From contig CM019063.1 in assembly GCA_009667805.1 (NCBI GenBank), forward strand, positions 406,416,959-406,480,958: a DNA stretch of 64,000 bases, given 5' to 3'. This DNA comes from Leptobrachium leishanense. Taxonomy: Eukaryota > Chordata > Amphibia > Anura > Megophryidae. This document shows, one piece after another, positions 52,128 to 63,915 of this stretch. Below the pieces are notes generated by a model, which had not been told where the DNA came from, made no database searches, and saw only the letters and a list, made by a program, of their open reading frames with translations. The translations under genes were made by a program, and so were the position numbers. The stretch's first letter is position 1. Every line of letters starts with the position of its first letter.

Positions 52128-52454
52128 TTTCAACACTGATCAGTCTGCAAGCAACATCACAGCCCAGGTATCCAGATCTCAACACGATGGCCACCATCAC
52201 ATTCTGCAATATTCTATCATCGCAATTGTATTTTGTGTCTGCATTTATTAATTTCTGGCAGATTATCATCTAAATTGCCGCATTTTTAGATAGAATATGT
52301 AGCTAGTATTTCACTAGTGCCCCTCCCCCCCATTACAAAGGCCTCTGACACCTAGACACTTACCTGAACTAATTTCCTTTTCACACAGAAACACGCAGCC
52401 CAAATTTCATTTCAACAATGATCAGTCCCACCCTCCCTCCCCAATGCACTGACA
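52128..52454. other. No gene recognised
   Basis: Contains the second copy of the CAGCCCAAATTTMATTTC / AATGATCAGTC direct repeat (52389-52427), about 280 bp from the first, and otherwise unassigned sequence. Confidence 0.4.
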
Positions 52455-52550
52455 TTGTACGACATTCTGCGCAAAGGGTTTTGCCCCTCGCGTTAATGCG
52501 TTTTTGCGCGGGCGCAATCGTATGCGTGAAGAATGTAATAGGGCCCCATA
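52455..52550. mobile_element. Right-end fragment of the GGCCCCTATTA MITE
   Basis: GCGCGGGCGCAATCG and GAATGTAATAGGGCCCC match the right terminus style of the element at 22219-22933. The left end is missing. Confidence 0.6.
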
Positions 52551-53789
52551 ATGGCTCTGGTAAGTTTACAACAACTCTGGTTTACACCAGGGTTGGAATA
52601 CAGCCCCTAATGTGTTCACTGTAAAAGTAACAAGTAACATTGAAATAAAAAACAAAACAAAATTAGTAATAGGTAAGATTAGCATAAGAATAAAAGGACC
52701 CTTATTTTTTTTTACTATACTAATTTTTTTATTTATAAAGAATCTAATTATATTCAGCAACCATGCAATGTGATATCTAAAATAAAAATGAACTTATCAC
52801 TCTGTTTTTATCTATATTTGTCATGGTATTTCTCTTCTTCTCTATTGAGTATTGCGTGGCAGAAACAACATGTGTGGTAATATGGTAAAGATTACAGTTA
52901 AAGCAGGAACCAGTCTAAATGTGTAATGCTTTTGAGGCTTGCTGTTGTTGAGTGAAACCATTTTATTGATTGATGTAAGATTAAGATTAAGATCACAGAC
53001 ATAAAAGACTACTGACAAACTCAAAGCATATCACCCTGCATTCATATGTGTAGTAAAGAATGTGGGTCAAATTAAATGATATAGGAGCAGAAATAGAAGT
53101 TCAAAGACCACACAGGCAAAAACAACATATGGATATGAAATACTGTAATATTTTGTGTTCTCAAAATAACTCATCACAAAAATATACATTGGTTTTAAAG
53201 ATTTTTAAATTTAGATACACGCAGCACACATTGTTTTAATCAATAATATACAGTATGTTGTGTAGGAGATTCTAATAACATGCTTAAATCAGGTTATGAT
53301 ATTGCTTGGTATCAGGGAATAAAAAAATGTCTCTGTAAGGGTTAACCAAACCGGGGCTCACTCCCAACATCATTTTGTGTCCTGAGACCCACGTCAAAGC
53401 CCACCTTACTACATTGCCCTGCTTTTGCGTCATTCTGCATACACACCAGTGATTCTGATGCGGAACGCCCGTGTTCCATGGAATTTTGTAGTCGTGCCAA
53501 ACGTTATACCATTTAATCAAAAGGTGTAATTTTGTCACTCCCATACTCAGATGTTCTGTTGCACCCAGATGACATATAAAATCAGAATGTATCCAGCATT
53601 AATGTGGTAGCAATTTTATCATCAACTGCATATATGGGCAAGATTTTCAAACGTTACTACACTGCACATGGATCAATATATACCGAATCCAGAGGTAACG
53701 ACTTAGTGAGGCTTGAGAATTACAATGGGTCTTTACTCACACCTGCCATTTCTAGTTGAGTGGTAACTTCTCACACCGATCCACCATCT
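52551..53789. other. AT-rich sequence, nothing recognised
   Basis: About 1.2 kb without recognised termini, domains or tandem structure. The minus frame 53284-53544 has no assignable motif. Possibly unique host DNA. Confidence 0.45.
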
Positions 53790-54377
53790 TCTAGACGGGT
53801 ATCAGGAAGCACATTTAGGAAGTTACTACAGAGCACTGGTGAGACCTCACTTGGAGTACTGTGTGCAGTACTGGAGACCGTATCTCCAGAAGGATATAGA
53901 CATCTTAGAGAGAGTTCAGAGAAGGGCTACTAAAATGGTGTACAGCTTGAAGGAGAAAAGTTACCAGGAAAGGCTTAATGATCTTAACATGTACAGCTTG
54001 GAAAAAAGATGAGACAGAGGGGATATGATAGAAATATTTAAATACGTAAAGGGAATCCACAAGGTAGAGGAAGGGAGTATATTTAAAAGGAAACAAAGTA
54101 GCAAAACAAGAGGACATAGTCTTAGATTAGAGGGGCAAAGGTTTAAAAGTAACATCAGGAAGCATTATTTTACTGAGAGGGTGGTGGATACATGGAACAG
54201 CCTTCCAGTTGAAGTGGTAGAGGCCAAAACAGTAATTGAATTTAAGCAAGCATGGGATAGGCATAAGGCTATCCTAAACAAAAGATAAATCCAGGTAAAG
54301 TATCCATGTAATTGGGCAGACTAGATGGGCCGAAAGGTTCTTATCTGCCGACATTTTTCTATGTTTCTATGTTTCTA
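53790..54377 (+). mobile_element. CR1 LINE 3' end, second copy
   Basis: Starts within [18 protein letters not shown] and continues through [19 protein letters not shown]. The frame 54025-54288 ends VVDTWNSLPVEVVEAKTVIE...KAILNKR, a proper CR1 ORF2 C-terminus with stop. The 3' UTR ends TTTCTATGTTTCTATGTTTC, the tail seen inverted at 41229. It is 5'-truncated. The next LINE begins directly after its tail. Confidence 0.9.
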
Positions 54378-56658
54378 CTAAACTTCTCCGAAATCAAAAA
54401 ATGAAATACCAGTCTGGACCTGATCAAATCCCAGCAATGTTGCTGAAAATCAGTGCGCCGGCAATTGCAAGACCTGTTGCATCTATAATCAATGAATCAT
54501 TGGCGACTGGATACATACCCAAACTCAGGAAGACTGCGAGAGTGGTACCTATCCATAAAAGTGGAGACAAGACTTTGGTATCCAACTACCGCCCGATATC
54601 ATTGCTCCCTATAATGTCAAAAATTCTGGAAAAATGTGTCTTCACTCAATTACGTGATTATTATCAGTATTGGAACTATTTAACCCCAGATCAAACAGGC
54701 TTTCATCCAAATCATTAAACTACAACCGCTCTTTTAAAAGTCTGCACTGATATCCAAGCTGGCATGGAACAAGGTAACCTAACTGGAGCCATCTTCCTTG
54801 ATTTTGCCAAGGCCTTTGACACAGTAGACCATGGCATCCTATTACAAAAACGTAAAAACTCCGGTATTGGTGATCGCACACTAACCTGGTTTCAATCATA
54901 TGTATCTGATTGGTCGCAATATGTGTCCATTTCTGGCAGCTCCTCCCTCCTCCTCCCAGTCACGTGCGGTGTACCCCAAGGCTCAATACTTGGCCCCCTG
55001 CTATTCACAATATTCATAAATGATCTGCCTAACGTCTGCAAAGCCTCAACTGTACACATGTACGCAGACGACACTGTAATCTATACCAGCAAACCAAATC
55101 TCCCGCAGCTGGAGACTGTGCTGCAAGAACAATTCACAGAGGTAGAAAAGTGGATCAGAGATAACCAACTTTTTCTAAATACTGACAAAACTGTTACTAT
55201 GCTCTTTGGTACAGCACCTAAACTACACAAATTGCGATCGCCCCATCTAGGTGTCAGGACAAGATCAAATGACATTTTGACCACAGTCACTTATCTCAAA
55301 TATCTAGGTATGTGGTTCGATCCAAATCTATCTTTTTGCCCCCACAATGAAAAACTCTCATCTAAACTTTATCCCAAACTAGGTGCCCTGTACAGAAACA
55401 AATCCTGTCTGAGCCCCACGGTAAGAAAGCAGATTGTACAACAAATGCTTATGCCAGCTTTTGAATATGGAGATGTAGTGTATGCAGCTGCCCCGCAAAG
55501 ACACCTCCAGAAACTTACTACATTGTATAACTCATTCTGCCGCTTTTGCTACAATGTAAGTACATGACCCACCACTGTGACATGTTAAAAGAGCTAAACT
55601 GGCCATCACTGGAATCTAGATGCACCCTGCATCTTTCCAACATGGTGTTTAACCTGCCTGTCGGTATTCCCGAGTGTGTCTCGGGGTTAAATTTCGCTAC
55701 CGCGATCGGTAACCCCGAGCCACACTCGGGCTGGATGCATACTCACCGCATCCTTCACTCCCTCGCCGTCTCCGCAGTCACTGAAGTGTGATAGCGGCAG
55801 CCGGCGACTTTGCTTCCTGGTTCCGCTCCCTGCGAATCACACGACGCAGGGGGCGGGACCAGGTGGCAAATTCAAAAATGATAAAAAAAATTACAGTAAA
55901 AAATACTGTAGAATAAACTTTGTGCTGTGCAGTGGGTGCTGGGATTCCTGTGCAGATGTACACTCCTTTGCCAATGTAATACAGGACACGGGGGTACCAA
56001 AAAAAGAGGCATGTTTTTGGTTTGATTATATTATTGAATATAATTTATTTCCATTACTTCGGATAATTATTTTTGGGATAATAAATTATTATTTTGTATT
56101 TCAAACCTTCTCTGACTCTGTGTGTTTACTAGACCCTTGCTTGCACAGATTTCAGTGAGTTATTCCAACAGAATAAAGGCTTACTGAAAAAAAACAACAC
56201 ATTTCCTTTCCAAAAAGATTGAAACGCTTTTAGATACAAGATTTTGCAAAAATTTGATTGCCAGTGAGGTTAAGAGCATCCTATAACCTCCGATCCAGGA
56301 CCAGCACCTTACTTGCAATACCACAATCCAAAAAGACTCGATCCTCATTTTCCTACCGAGCGCCACAATTATGGAATAACCTCCCAAACGCCATTAAATC
56401 TTCCCCAGCCTAAAATCACTTAAGAGCTCCCTATTAACATACCTCAATACAGAATGTACCTGTAAACATGTAACATAGTGAATATATTTATTTTCTGTTA
56501 ATCTGCATATTTGTGCATTTTTTTTTATATTTTGCATTTTATTACTTTGTATTTCTGTAACACTGTAACAATTTAATGTTGCTGAACCCAGGACATACTT
56601 GAAAACGAGAGAAATCTCAATGTATCCTTCCTGGTAAAATCCTTTATAAATAAATAAA
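54378..56658 (+). mobile_element. Rex/L2-like LINE (jockey-superfamily RT), 5'-truncated
   Basis: Frames 54401-54718 and 54764-55567 hold the RT: YQSGPDQIPAMLLKISAPAI, RVVPIHKSGDKTLVSNYRPI, AIFLDFAKAFDTVDHGILLQ (motif A), CGVPQGSILGPLLFTIFIND, VHMYADDTVIY (active site) and VTYLKYLGMWFDPNLSF. A stop (54716-54718) and a frameshift near 55560 break it. A TTAA element interrupts at 55649. The 3' part resumes at 56274 and ends TCCTTCCTGGTAAAATCC and an AAAT-rich tail at about 56658. The catalytic D and DD residues are intact. About 100 bp is missing near the insertion relative to 51800-51912. Confidence 0.88.
55653..56269. mobile_element. TTAA-target non-autonomous element
   Basis: Flanked by TTAA (55649-55652 and 56270-56273), with weak inverted ends TTAACCTGCCTGTCGGT and ATTGCCAGTGAGGTTAA. 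Inside is a GC-rich part with CCCGAGTGTGTCTCGGGG and CGAGCCACACTCGGGC inverted motifs (55668-55730), then AT-rich sequence. The related LINE copy at 51795-51806 has an uninterrupted TGTTTAAGAGC at this site, which is the empty target. Confidence 0.8.
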
Positions 56659-58440
56659 CTACTGAGAAATTTAATCTATAAAATGAGATGCACACACACA
56701 AGCAAATATATTATAATGAGCAAATGCAGATAACCACTTCCCTGCTGACACAGAATGTATATAATGCCAGGACGCACAAACTATTTTTATACATTTGGCA
56801 AAGAATTGTTCTATATTTAGCAAGCATTGGAGATGACAGGCTTTTATTTGCATTTTTTTTTTACAGATGTATTGCTAATAAGGGTGCATGCTACAAACAT
56901 AGGACCATATTCAGGCTACAACAGTAACAGCAAGGTGCTAGTCAGTACAAGCTGTTAACCCTTAGGGGCTATCTTTTACCAGCTCCATTACGCGCAAGCT
57001 GTATTATTAGCATGTCAACTCGTGTTAGAAGGGAAACTCTAGCTGAGCAGTGCTGCACCATAGGACTCCAGAGAGACTTGCACAAGCCACACACACATTC
57101 TTTGACAGTTCACAGAAGCAGGGTTACAGAGAGTCATCTAAAGGACACTGGGAACTATTGGTCTACAGTAACCTGCTGTGACAGCCGAGATGCAAGCAAA
57201 GTTTGCAGCTTGACAGAAATAGCAGAATTAGTGTTAATGAGGTAACTGTTAAGTTATTTTTGCCCCATATGCTCAGTTATTTTTAGCTACTGGATGGGCA
57301 CTAAAGGTGCAATTCACTAAGCGTTGAAATGATGTGCCCCAATATTGCTACAAAGTATCCCAGTTAAATCACAAACCATTCAAATCATGCTGTAATGCAG
57401 TGGAACCCAAGTCCTCGCAGTGGGGAACATCATAACTAGCCCAGCTGCTCGGATGGGGTTGCATAACATTCCGGCGAATTATATGGAGAATTAAGTGAAC
57501 CTGTCCAGACTGGGTTGTTAGCATAAGAGAGACTCCTAGCCCCCCAATGCCAACCCTAAGCTGGCCATTGAGGGGTTGACATGGGATGCAAGTAGACCAC
57601 AGCTGACCCATTCTCCATCCAGGACCTGAGAAAGTCACAATACATTGCAGTGAAAAGCATGTTGAGTGTGACTTTATTTATGTAGATGTTGTCTGCTTGT
57701 TTCTGTTTCCCTTTCCACCGCAAATAGACTGCAGGTGCTTGATTGAAGTGTGCGGCCAATGTTTAGTGCGGGGGTTGGATTTTCTCTGGTATTTGGTGGA
57801 TCATTGTATCCCTATAGGGTTATTCTGCGTACAGAGATGTGATTTGATTAACAGTCCTAGAATTAGAAATGTCCACATCCCGCCAATTTAGCATTAGTAC
57901 AAGGTGATGACTTTGCGATAGTAAACCCACTTTAGGCACCATTGGAAATATGCACATTTTGTGGGTTTTCATATGTCTACTATACTGTAATTGTGAAATA
58001 CTGTCATTTACATGCTTTGCACATTTTTCGCATTAGGTCTGATCTGCAGGAGCTAAATGAAGATTAAGAAAAAATGTCCCCTCTTTTCCTTCTCAAACAG
58101 TATATGCTTGCAGAGTATACCGCCGTGACCACAATGAGCAAGCCTGACAAAGCAGGTGCCAAGACAGACTCTCAGATGTGATTTCTTTGTATTGGCATAT
58201 TGCTCAATGCACTAACCATTAAAATTCTGTTGAAGTTGGATGAATTACCACTTTGAGGTTAGATTACTGGAAGGCTAAAACTGCGTAACGACAACAGATA
58301 AATGCACTAAAACCAGTTCAAAACATTTCAACTTGCAAAAACCCCAATGATGATGCAACTTATAAACATTGAATATAACCTAACCAATTAATATTACACA
58401 TGATATGAATATTTATAATTTAGGATAAAGTGAGACTAAA
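56659..58440. other. No gene recognised
   Basis: About 1.8 kb. GGTGCAATTCACTAAGCG at 57305 resembles an end of the ATTCAC-type MITEs, but I could not delimit an element. Short frames (57012-57245, 57369-57638) show no domain. Confidence 0.4.
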
Positions 58441-59260
58441 GGGGTTATTCAGAGAGAGTCAATCTGACCCCGAAATGTCACCAAACAGGGAATTTCCCCG
58501 AACGGTGACATTTCGTGGACATTCGGCTATTCAGAGAGTAGGCAGTTCGTCAAATTTTGGCGAACTGCCAGCCAGTACGGTGCTTGTTCCAAGGCAGTGA
58601 AATCCCCCATAGAGAAGCAATAGTTCTATTCAGAGAACACCGAACAGAGAACACCGAACAGCAGTGAAAAGTTGCCAAAGTGCCCTGCTGTTCGGTGGTT
58701 TCATTCGTCAGGTTTATTCAGGTGAACCCCATAGGCTTAAATGTTAAAAATATTCCAGTTTTAATTCAATATCTAATAAACCGTTTATTATTTTAATCTG
58801 CAGTAAAAAGTCTCTTTATATATATATTTTTTGAATCTTTTAGGGATTGTTTCTGCAATTTTTTTCCCTGTTTCTTTTTAAAGTTTTTTTTTGTAAAAGC
58901 CCTTTTTATTATCATTCATAGGATCTTATTTGCAAATTCCAGACATTTTCATTCAGCAGTTTATTTGCAAACAGTGTTTTAATTTTTTTTTACCCCGTTC
59001 TTCTGCTTGTCGGCTTTTTTCGGCGGCTGGTCAGCACTGTGATCGGCGGCTCGTCAGCTTTTTCCGGTGTGTTCGGCATATTTTTTTGCGGCGGTTCCTT
59101 TGGGTTTTCGGCGGGTTTTCCCTTTACTCCGGAGACCCTGCGGTGAATGCTGAATTCACCGCAGAGTGGGGAACTTTGATTCCCCAAAGTGCAGGAAAGT
59201 GTGGGGAACGAGAGAGTGCAGAAATGTCGGTGACATTTCAGTGCTCTCTGAATAACCCCC
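58441..59260. mobile_element. MITE with GGGGTTATTCAGAGAG ends
   Basis: Perfect 16-bp inverted ends, GGGGTTATTCAGAGAG (58441) and CTCTCTGAATAACCCC (to about 59259). The interior carries CGAACAGAGAACACCGAAC motifs and a hairpin GACCCTGCGGTGAAT/ATTCACCGCAGAG shared with 9815-10020. A solo LTR has inserted at the last base. The 131-codon frame 58930-59325 inside it is not a gene. Confidence 0.8.
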
Positions 59261-60226
59261 TGTCACGGTTTGGGCCATACATGTTGTGCAGTGGTGTAGG
59301 TGTGGGCCTAATGTGCAGTGAATAGGTTTCAGACAAGTTACAAGGCAACAACAGGGTTTATTTGCAACACACAAATAAACAGACAAGAAATTGGAACCAA
59401 AAAGCACTATAACAAAATATAAACAGACCAGAACAAAGCACAACGGTAGCTACAGAATAACTAAACCAAATAACAGGAGGGGGCTGGGCACTAAAGGAAA
59501 TAAACTAGAACAGAGGAGAGATACAGAAGGGGACAATGGAGGAACAGACTAGATGGATGGCTGGGAGTAGTAGGAGTGAGGTCTGAGTCAAAGGAGCAGC
59601 GAAGAGGCAGGAGAAACAGGGAGTAGCAAGAAGGGGCTGGACACTAGAAGGGGCAAGAGAAACAATAAGACTCAGAGGGAAACCAAACAGTATACAGAAA
59701 AGGCAATTACTAAAATAAACAATAATACAAATAACAGGTATGCCAGGCAAAGGTACAATATGGGATCAGGCAATAAGAATAGTCAGAAATACAAGAGCAG
59801 GGGGTCTAAGCAGGTAACATGCAAACAGGATGGTCAAAATACAAAGCGAGAGGTCTGGTACACTTAAGATCTAATATAACAGGGTACAGGGGACAAAGGA
59901 GGGTGAGTAGAAGTAGCAATATCCAAAAATATAATATCACAGAGGATTCTGAGGGAAGTCTAGATAACCAGAGAAACACAGGCAGGGGCTCAAAAGGATC
60001 AGTCTGCACTAGATAAGTCCAGGACTTCTAATGAGGAAGCAACGCCTTGAGGATGTCGCTTCCTTTTAAGCACAGTTCATTAAGACCAAGATGCAGTCAG
60101 GTGAGGCTCCAGGGCTTGAACATAGGAATAAGCCAAAAGTCCTGGAACCTGCATATTGAATGCAGGATGTGACCGGCAACAGGACTCAAGGGGGCTCCAG
60201 GGGCTCAGAATGTCCAGATCGTTACA
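59261..60226 (-). mobile_element. Solo LTR (gypsy-type)
   Basis: 966 bp. On the minus strand it begins TGTAACGATCTGG and ends AAACCGTGACA. It is flanked by CCCCC on both sides (59256-59260 and 60227-60231), consistent with a 5-bp target duplication. No internal sequence remains, as expected after LTR-LTR recombination. The ends resemble those of the gag-only element, but the body differs. Confidence 0.78.
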
Positions 60227-60231
60227 CCCCC

Positions 60232-61024
60232 TTAATTTAAAGGGAAACTTGTAATAGTAAAATTGTTTCCAGGATTAATATAATAATGGGTTGATTGTAT
60301 TAAGTTTAGCACAGAAATTGCCTGCACAACCTGCAAAATAAAAGCAAAACACAATTTTTATTTAATGATTTGAAAACTGTAAATAACAAACTCAAACTCA
60401 AGATATCAATGAAATAGTTAAACCACGACTATTAAGGGATATCATGAGACCTTGTGTAATATATAGAACAAAATCTCTATAAGAACTGAATATACATGGC
60501 AATCAACAGACCAGTAGCAACGTGTGCTGCAGTAATATATATTTTGTAGCAAAGGATAGTCCATGGTGCAGAATATCTTAAATCCTTACTTGAGGATAAC
60601 TAGTTGCTCAAGATTTAGACATTCGATCTAGTGAAAACAATATTGTTCTGATACATGAAGATCACACTAGAGAGACCTTTTAAAGTAGATGTAAGTAGTA
60701 ATGTCTGAAAAAATATAAGGAACGAAGACTACAATTAGAATTATTTATAATTAGTCAACATATTCTGCAGCACTGTATGATGGGGAGGACATAATAAGCA
60801 TAAACATATAAGCTTTATAATAGAGAACAATAGAAAAAGAGGATTCTGCAAAAGCAAATATAGGCCACATCAATATAAGAAATGTTAACAGAACAGAAAT
60901 GGAAATCAGCATACTGTATCCACTGAAAATATTAAGAAAAACAATTCACTATTACCACTTGAAACAGCTAGGAAATATACATATATGCAATTAATATAAC
61001 TACTGTTAACTAAAGGCACTATAA
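60232..61024. other. AT-rich sequence with a diverged L2 tail
   Basis: The segment 60740-60800 (ATTTATAATTAGTCAACATA then TTCTGCAGCACTGTATGATG) looks like a very diverged, reversed L2 3' tail. Nothing else is recognised. Confidence 0.4.
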
Positions 61025-62132
61025 AGGGTCTATTCACAAAGCACCGAGATTGCGTGCGATTTCGGTGCTTTGTGTTTCGGCCCATTTAGGCTAGGGTCAG
61101 ACGAAAGCATTTTTCCACGCAAATGTGAAAAAGTGCGTCCGAACGCATTGACGTATTTTTTCACAGAATGCGCAAAAACGGGCAGATGACGCGCATTTGC
61201 GTCAATAAAACTCTTTTTGTGTCTGGACGTTATGTAGGCTGGACATTAGCAGCGTCTGACATCTCCTAATCACGCAAACACGCCACTATGCCGCAGCTGC
61301 GCACTCATTAAGTCAGTACTAGCGGTTCAGCGTTCTCAGTAAAATGCGTTCAAATTCCACTTGCGTTGCACGGCCGGACTTTTGTGCGGCCGTACATCGT
61401 ATATTGGCCGTCATTGCCCGTCATCTGCTGCTAGTGCGGCCGTAATTATGTGCGCCAGAACGCACGTTAAAAGTGCGCTGGTCTGACCCCAGCCTTACAC
61501 TCACTTCGGCGTTTCCATTTTGCTGAAAATACGGTGAATTCACTATATAGCGAATGGTAACAGTATTTTACCGAAATTGGAGTCGCCAAAGCAGTTATCA
61601 GACGTCAGCAAAAACCGGCGAATTGCTACTGAATTGACAACAGAAAATTCCACCAAATTGAAAAAAAAAAGAAGTCTCTTATGCTTCTGATAGGAGTTGC
61701 AATATGTAAAAATGTGTCCAAATAATTAAAAAATAATAAAAAGGTCTGTTAAAAAATGTAAAAAAGTATTTAAAAAAATTATGAAAACAAAAATTTCATC
61801 TAAACAATGCAAAAAGTTCCTTTAAAAGCAAAAGATAAAAATTCGTTTTTGAAAAAAATAAAAAGAGCAAATGGTAGTTTAATTTTTTTTACTTTTTTAC
61901 ATCAAAACCTATGAGATTCGCCTGTTTAAACCTGTTAAATTGAAACACCGAAAATCGGGGCATTTAGCCTGAATTTTGATGCAATTTGGTGTTCAGTGCA
62001 TAGAAGACACAATAGTTCTTCTATGAGGCAATTTTGGTGCCGCAGAATTGTGGAGAATTCTGGCGAATTACACCATATTTCGCTGTCCAATCACCTGTAT
62101 TTGGAAAATTGACAGTTTAGTGAATAGTCTAA
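61025..62132. mobile_element. MITE with (G)GTCTATTCAC-type ends, hosting a Harbinger-like copy
   Basis: Left end GGGTCTATTCACAAAGC and right end GTTTAGTGAATAGTCTA are similar inverted repeats. The interior has CGGTGAATTC, GGCGAATTGC and GGCGAATTACAC words. The element 61089-61494 is nested near its left end. No target duplication is identified. Confidence 0.45.
61089..61494 (-). mobile_element. PIF/Harbinger-like MITE, copy 2 (inverted)
   Basis: 406 bp, the reverse-complement counterpart of 166-592. Ends GGCTAGGGTCAGAC and GTCTGACCCCAGCC, flanked by TTA on both sides (61086-61088 and 61495-61497). Nested in the MITE at 61025-62132. Confidence 0.78.
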
Positions 62133-63335
62133 TTAACCTGAAATTGCACAGAAGAGTGAAATTCACCTTTTGGTGCAATTCGGGCCAATTTGATAGTTAG
62201 TTATAACCCTTAAATGTTCATTGCCATGATATTTGAGTATGTTGCATATTTTTTAGTATATGTATCAAATTAAATTTTTATAGCAGTAAATGTGCTATTT
62301 AATAGTAGCAAAGTTCTATTTAAAGAGTGTTGTGAAATAAAATAATGAAACTGTCAACTGTCGAACGATTGTATGAAATGCATCAAGGTTAAAAGATCTG
62401 CAAATAAACCATGGCATGGGCTTTGTGGTTTCAATTAAGAGAGAGTTTCTCTATAATCACAAAAAATAACAAAACCTGGAAAAAAAACTTGGTTGCTTGT
62501 GTTCCATGATTTGCCAAAAATATGTTTCTCTACAACACAGTGACTGTGAACAAGCTAAAGAAAAACACCCTCCCCCCTGGATTCTTTTTTTGCTGGAGTG
62601 AAGCTTGTTTAACCTATCACCTCTTAGTCCTTGGGGATTGTAAGAGGTCAACACTTTGAGTATGGTTCCAAATTCCACTTGGTCTCATAGGATCATGGCG
62701 TGTGGATTATTCTCAGAGCCTGTTGCATACTCATTTTAGATACACACTAATTTGTGAAGCTTTACTTGTATCCATATTTACACTTTGAATATATAATTGG
62801 AATTTTTCATGTATTAAACTAAGAAATTGGGGAAGTTATATAGGTTAAAAATCTAGAATTGCAGAGAGTAGTGAAAGGGTTACGTTTTCTTTTCACCATG
62901 AGTCTTTCACATATACATAAAACATATTACCTTCACTTTAAAGTATGTACTTATTTGTATAAATTTGGCAACAGTTTCTGAAAAACAATTTAAGCAAAGC
63001 CAATACAAACTAACATATAATTGTAGTCATTAACCAAGTATGTTGACAATGATGTTACGTTGCTTTAGTATTTCTTGCTGGCCAAAGATGAATCTTCTTT
63101 TGTATGATACGGGTGGAAGTTGAGAAATGTTACATTTAGTCAGTGTTGTCTTTGGTTCAAATCTCGTTATAGGTCTAGAAAATTATTAGACCAGTGGATA
63201 CATTAATGGGAAATTTAATTTCAAGACATTACAGTCAATGATTATATTAACCATTTGGGCAACAATGTGTCTGAACTGTAAATAAGTCTATTACAGATCA
63301 GTTAAAAAGCTTCATTGTGGTTTTTGTGCCATTTG
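62133..63335. other. AT-rich sequence, nothing recognised
   Basis: About 1.2 kb with no recognised element ends, domains or tandem structure. The short minus frame 62457-62678 has no motif and a stop-rich context. Confidence 0.5.
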
Positions 63336-63600
63336 TTAAAGGGATATTCTGCACACCTGACCATTTAGCCCCTTGGCTGCGGAGGATGTGTGGGGAATGT
63401 CCTCATTGACACCCGCTATATGCGGAGGACGTTCCCCACACGTCATCCGCTCAGCGGGAGCCCGGAGAGATACTCACCTCTCTCCTCTGGGGCCCCGCAG
63501 CATTCTGACTTCTAGGAAGTCAGACGCGTCTTTTAAGGGCTGTCCCACATAAATGACATCATTGCGCCATGGTGCTCATATCTGGATCTCAGGTAAGAAG
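63336..63600 (-). mobile_element. T2-like TTAAAGGG end and inverted TTAA-family repeat
   Basis: TTAAAGGGATATTC at 63336 has the TTAAAGGRR form of T2-type MITE ends. From 63366 (TAGCCCCTTGGCTGCGGAGG) the sequence is the reverse complement of about 20010-20224, including AGTCAGACGCGTC and GAGATACTCACCTCTCTCC. Confidence 0.65.
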
Positions 63601-63915
63601 CAAGTATGACAGACAGCTGTACATTCTGCAGGTATGAGGCTGACTTCCTAAATCTGTAAACCTTCTGTTTCCTGTCTACTTGTCCAATTACTTTATGTAC
63701 TGCTTGTAATCATCCTGAGAGGCCTTTTCACCTCTCCCTTCCCCAGTGGTCAGCCCCATTTGCCCCTCCTTCCCCAGTATTACCTTATTCAGGAGTCAGC
63801 CCAGTACCAATTCCTTTCCCCTGTAGTCTACCCCAATTAGGTCCTCCCTTCTTCAGTCCTTCAGTCAATAACACAGTTTAATCAGCGTTCATCTGTTTAT
63901 CTATTCAGAGTAGAA

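Noticed and set aside
58930..59325. 131-codon plus-strand frame
   Set aside because: It runs through the middle of a MITE and across the junction with the solo LTR, so it is a chance frame.
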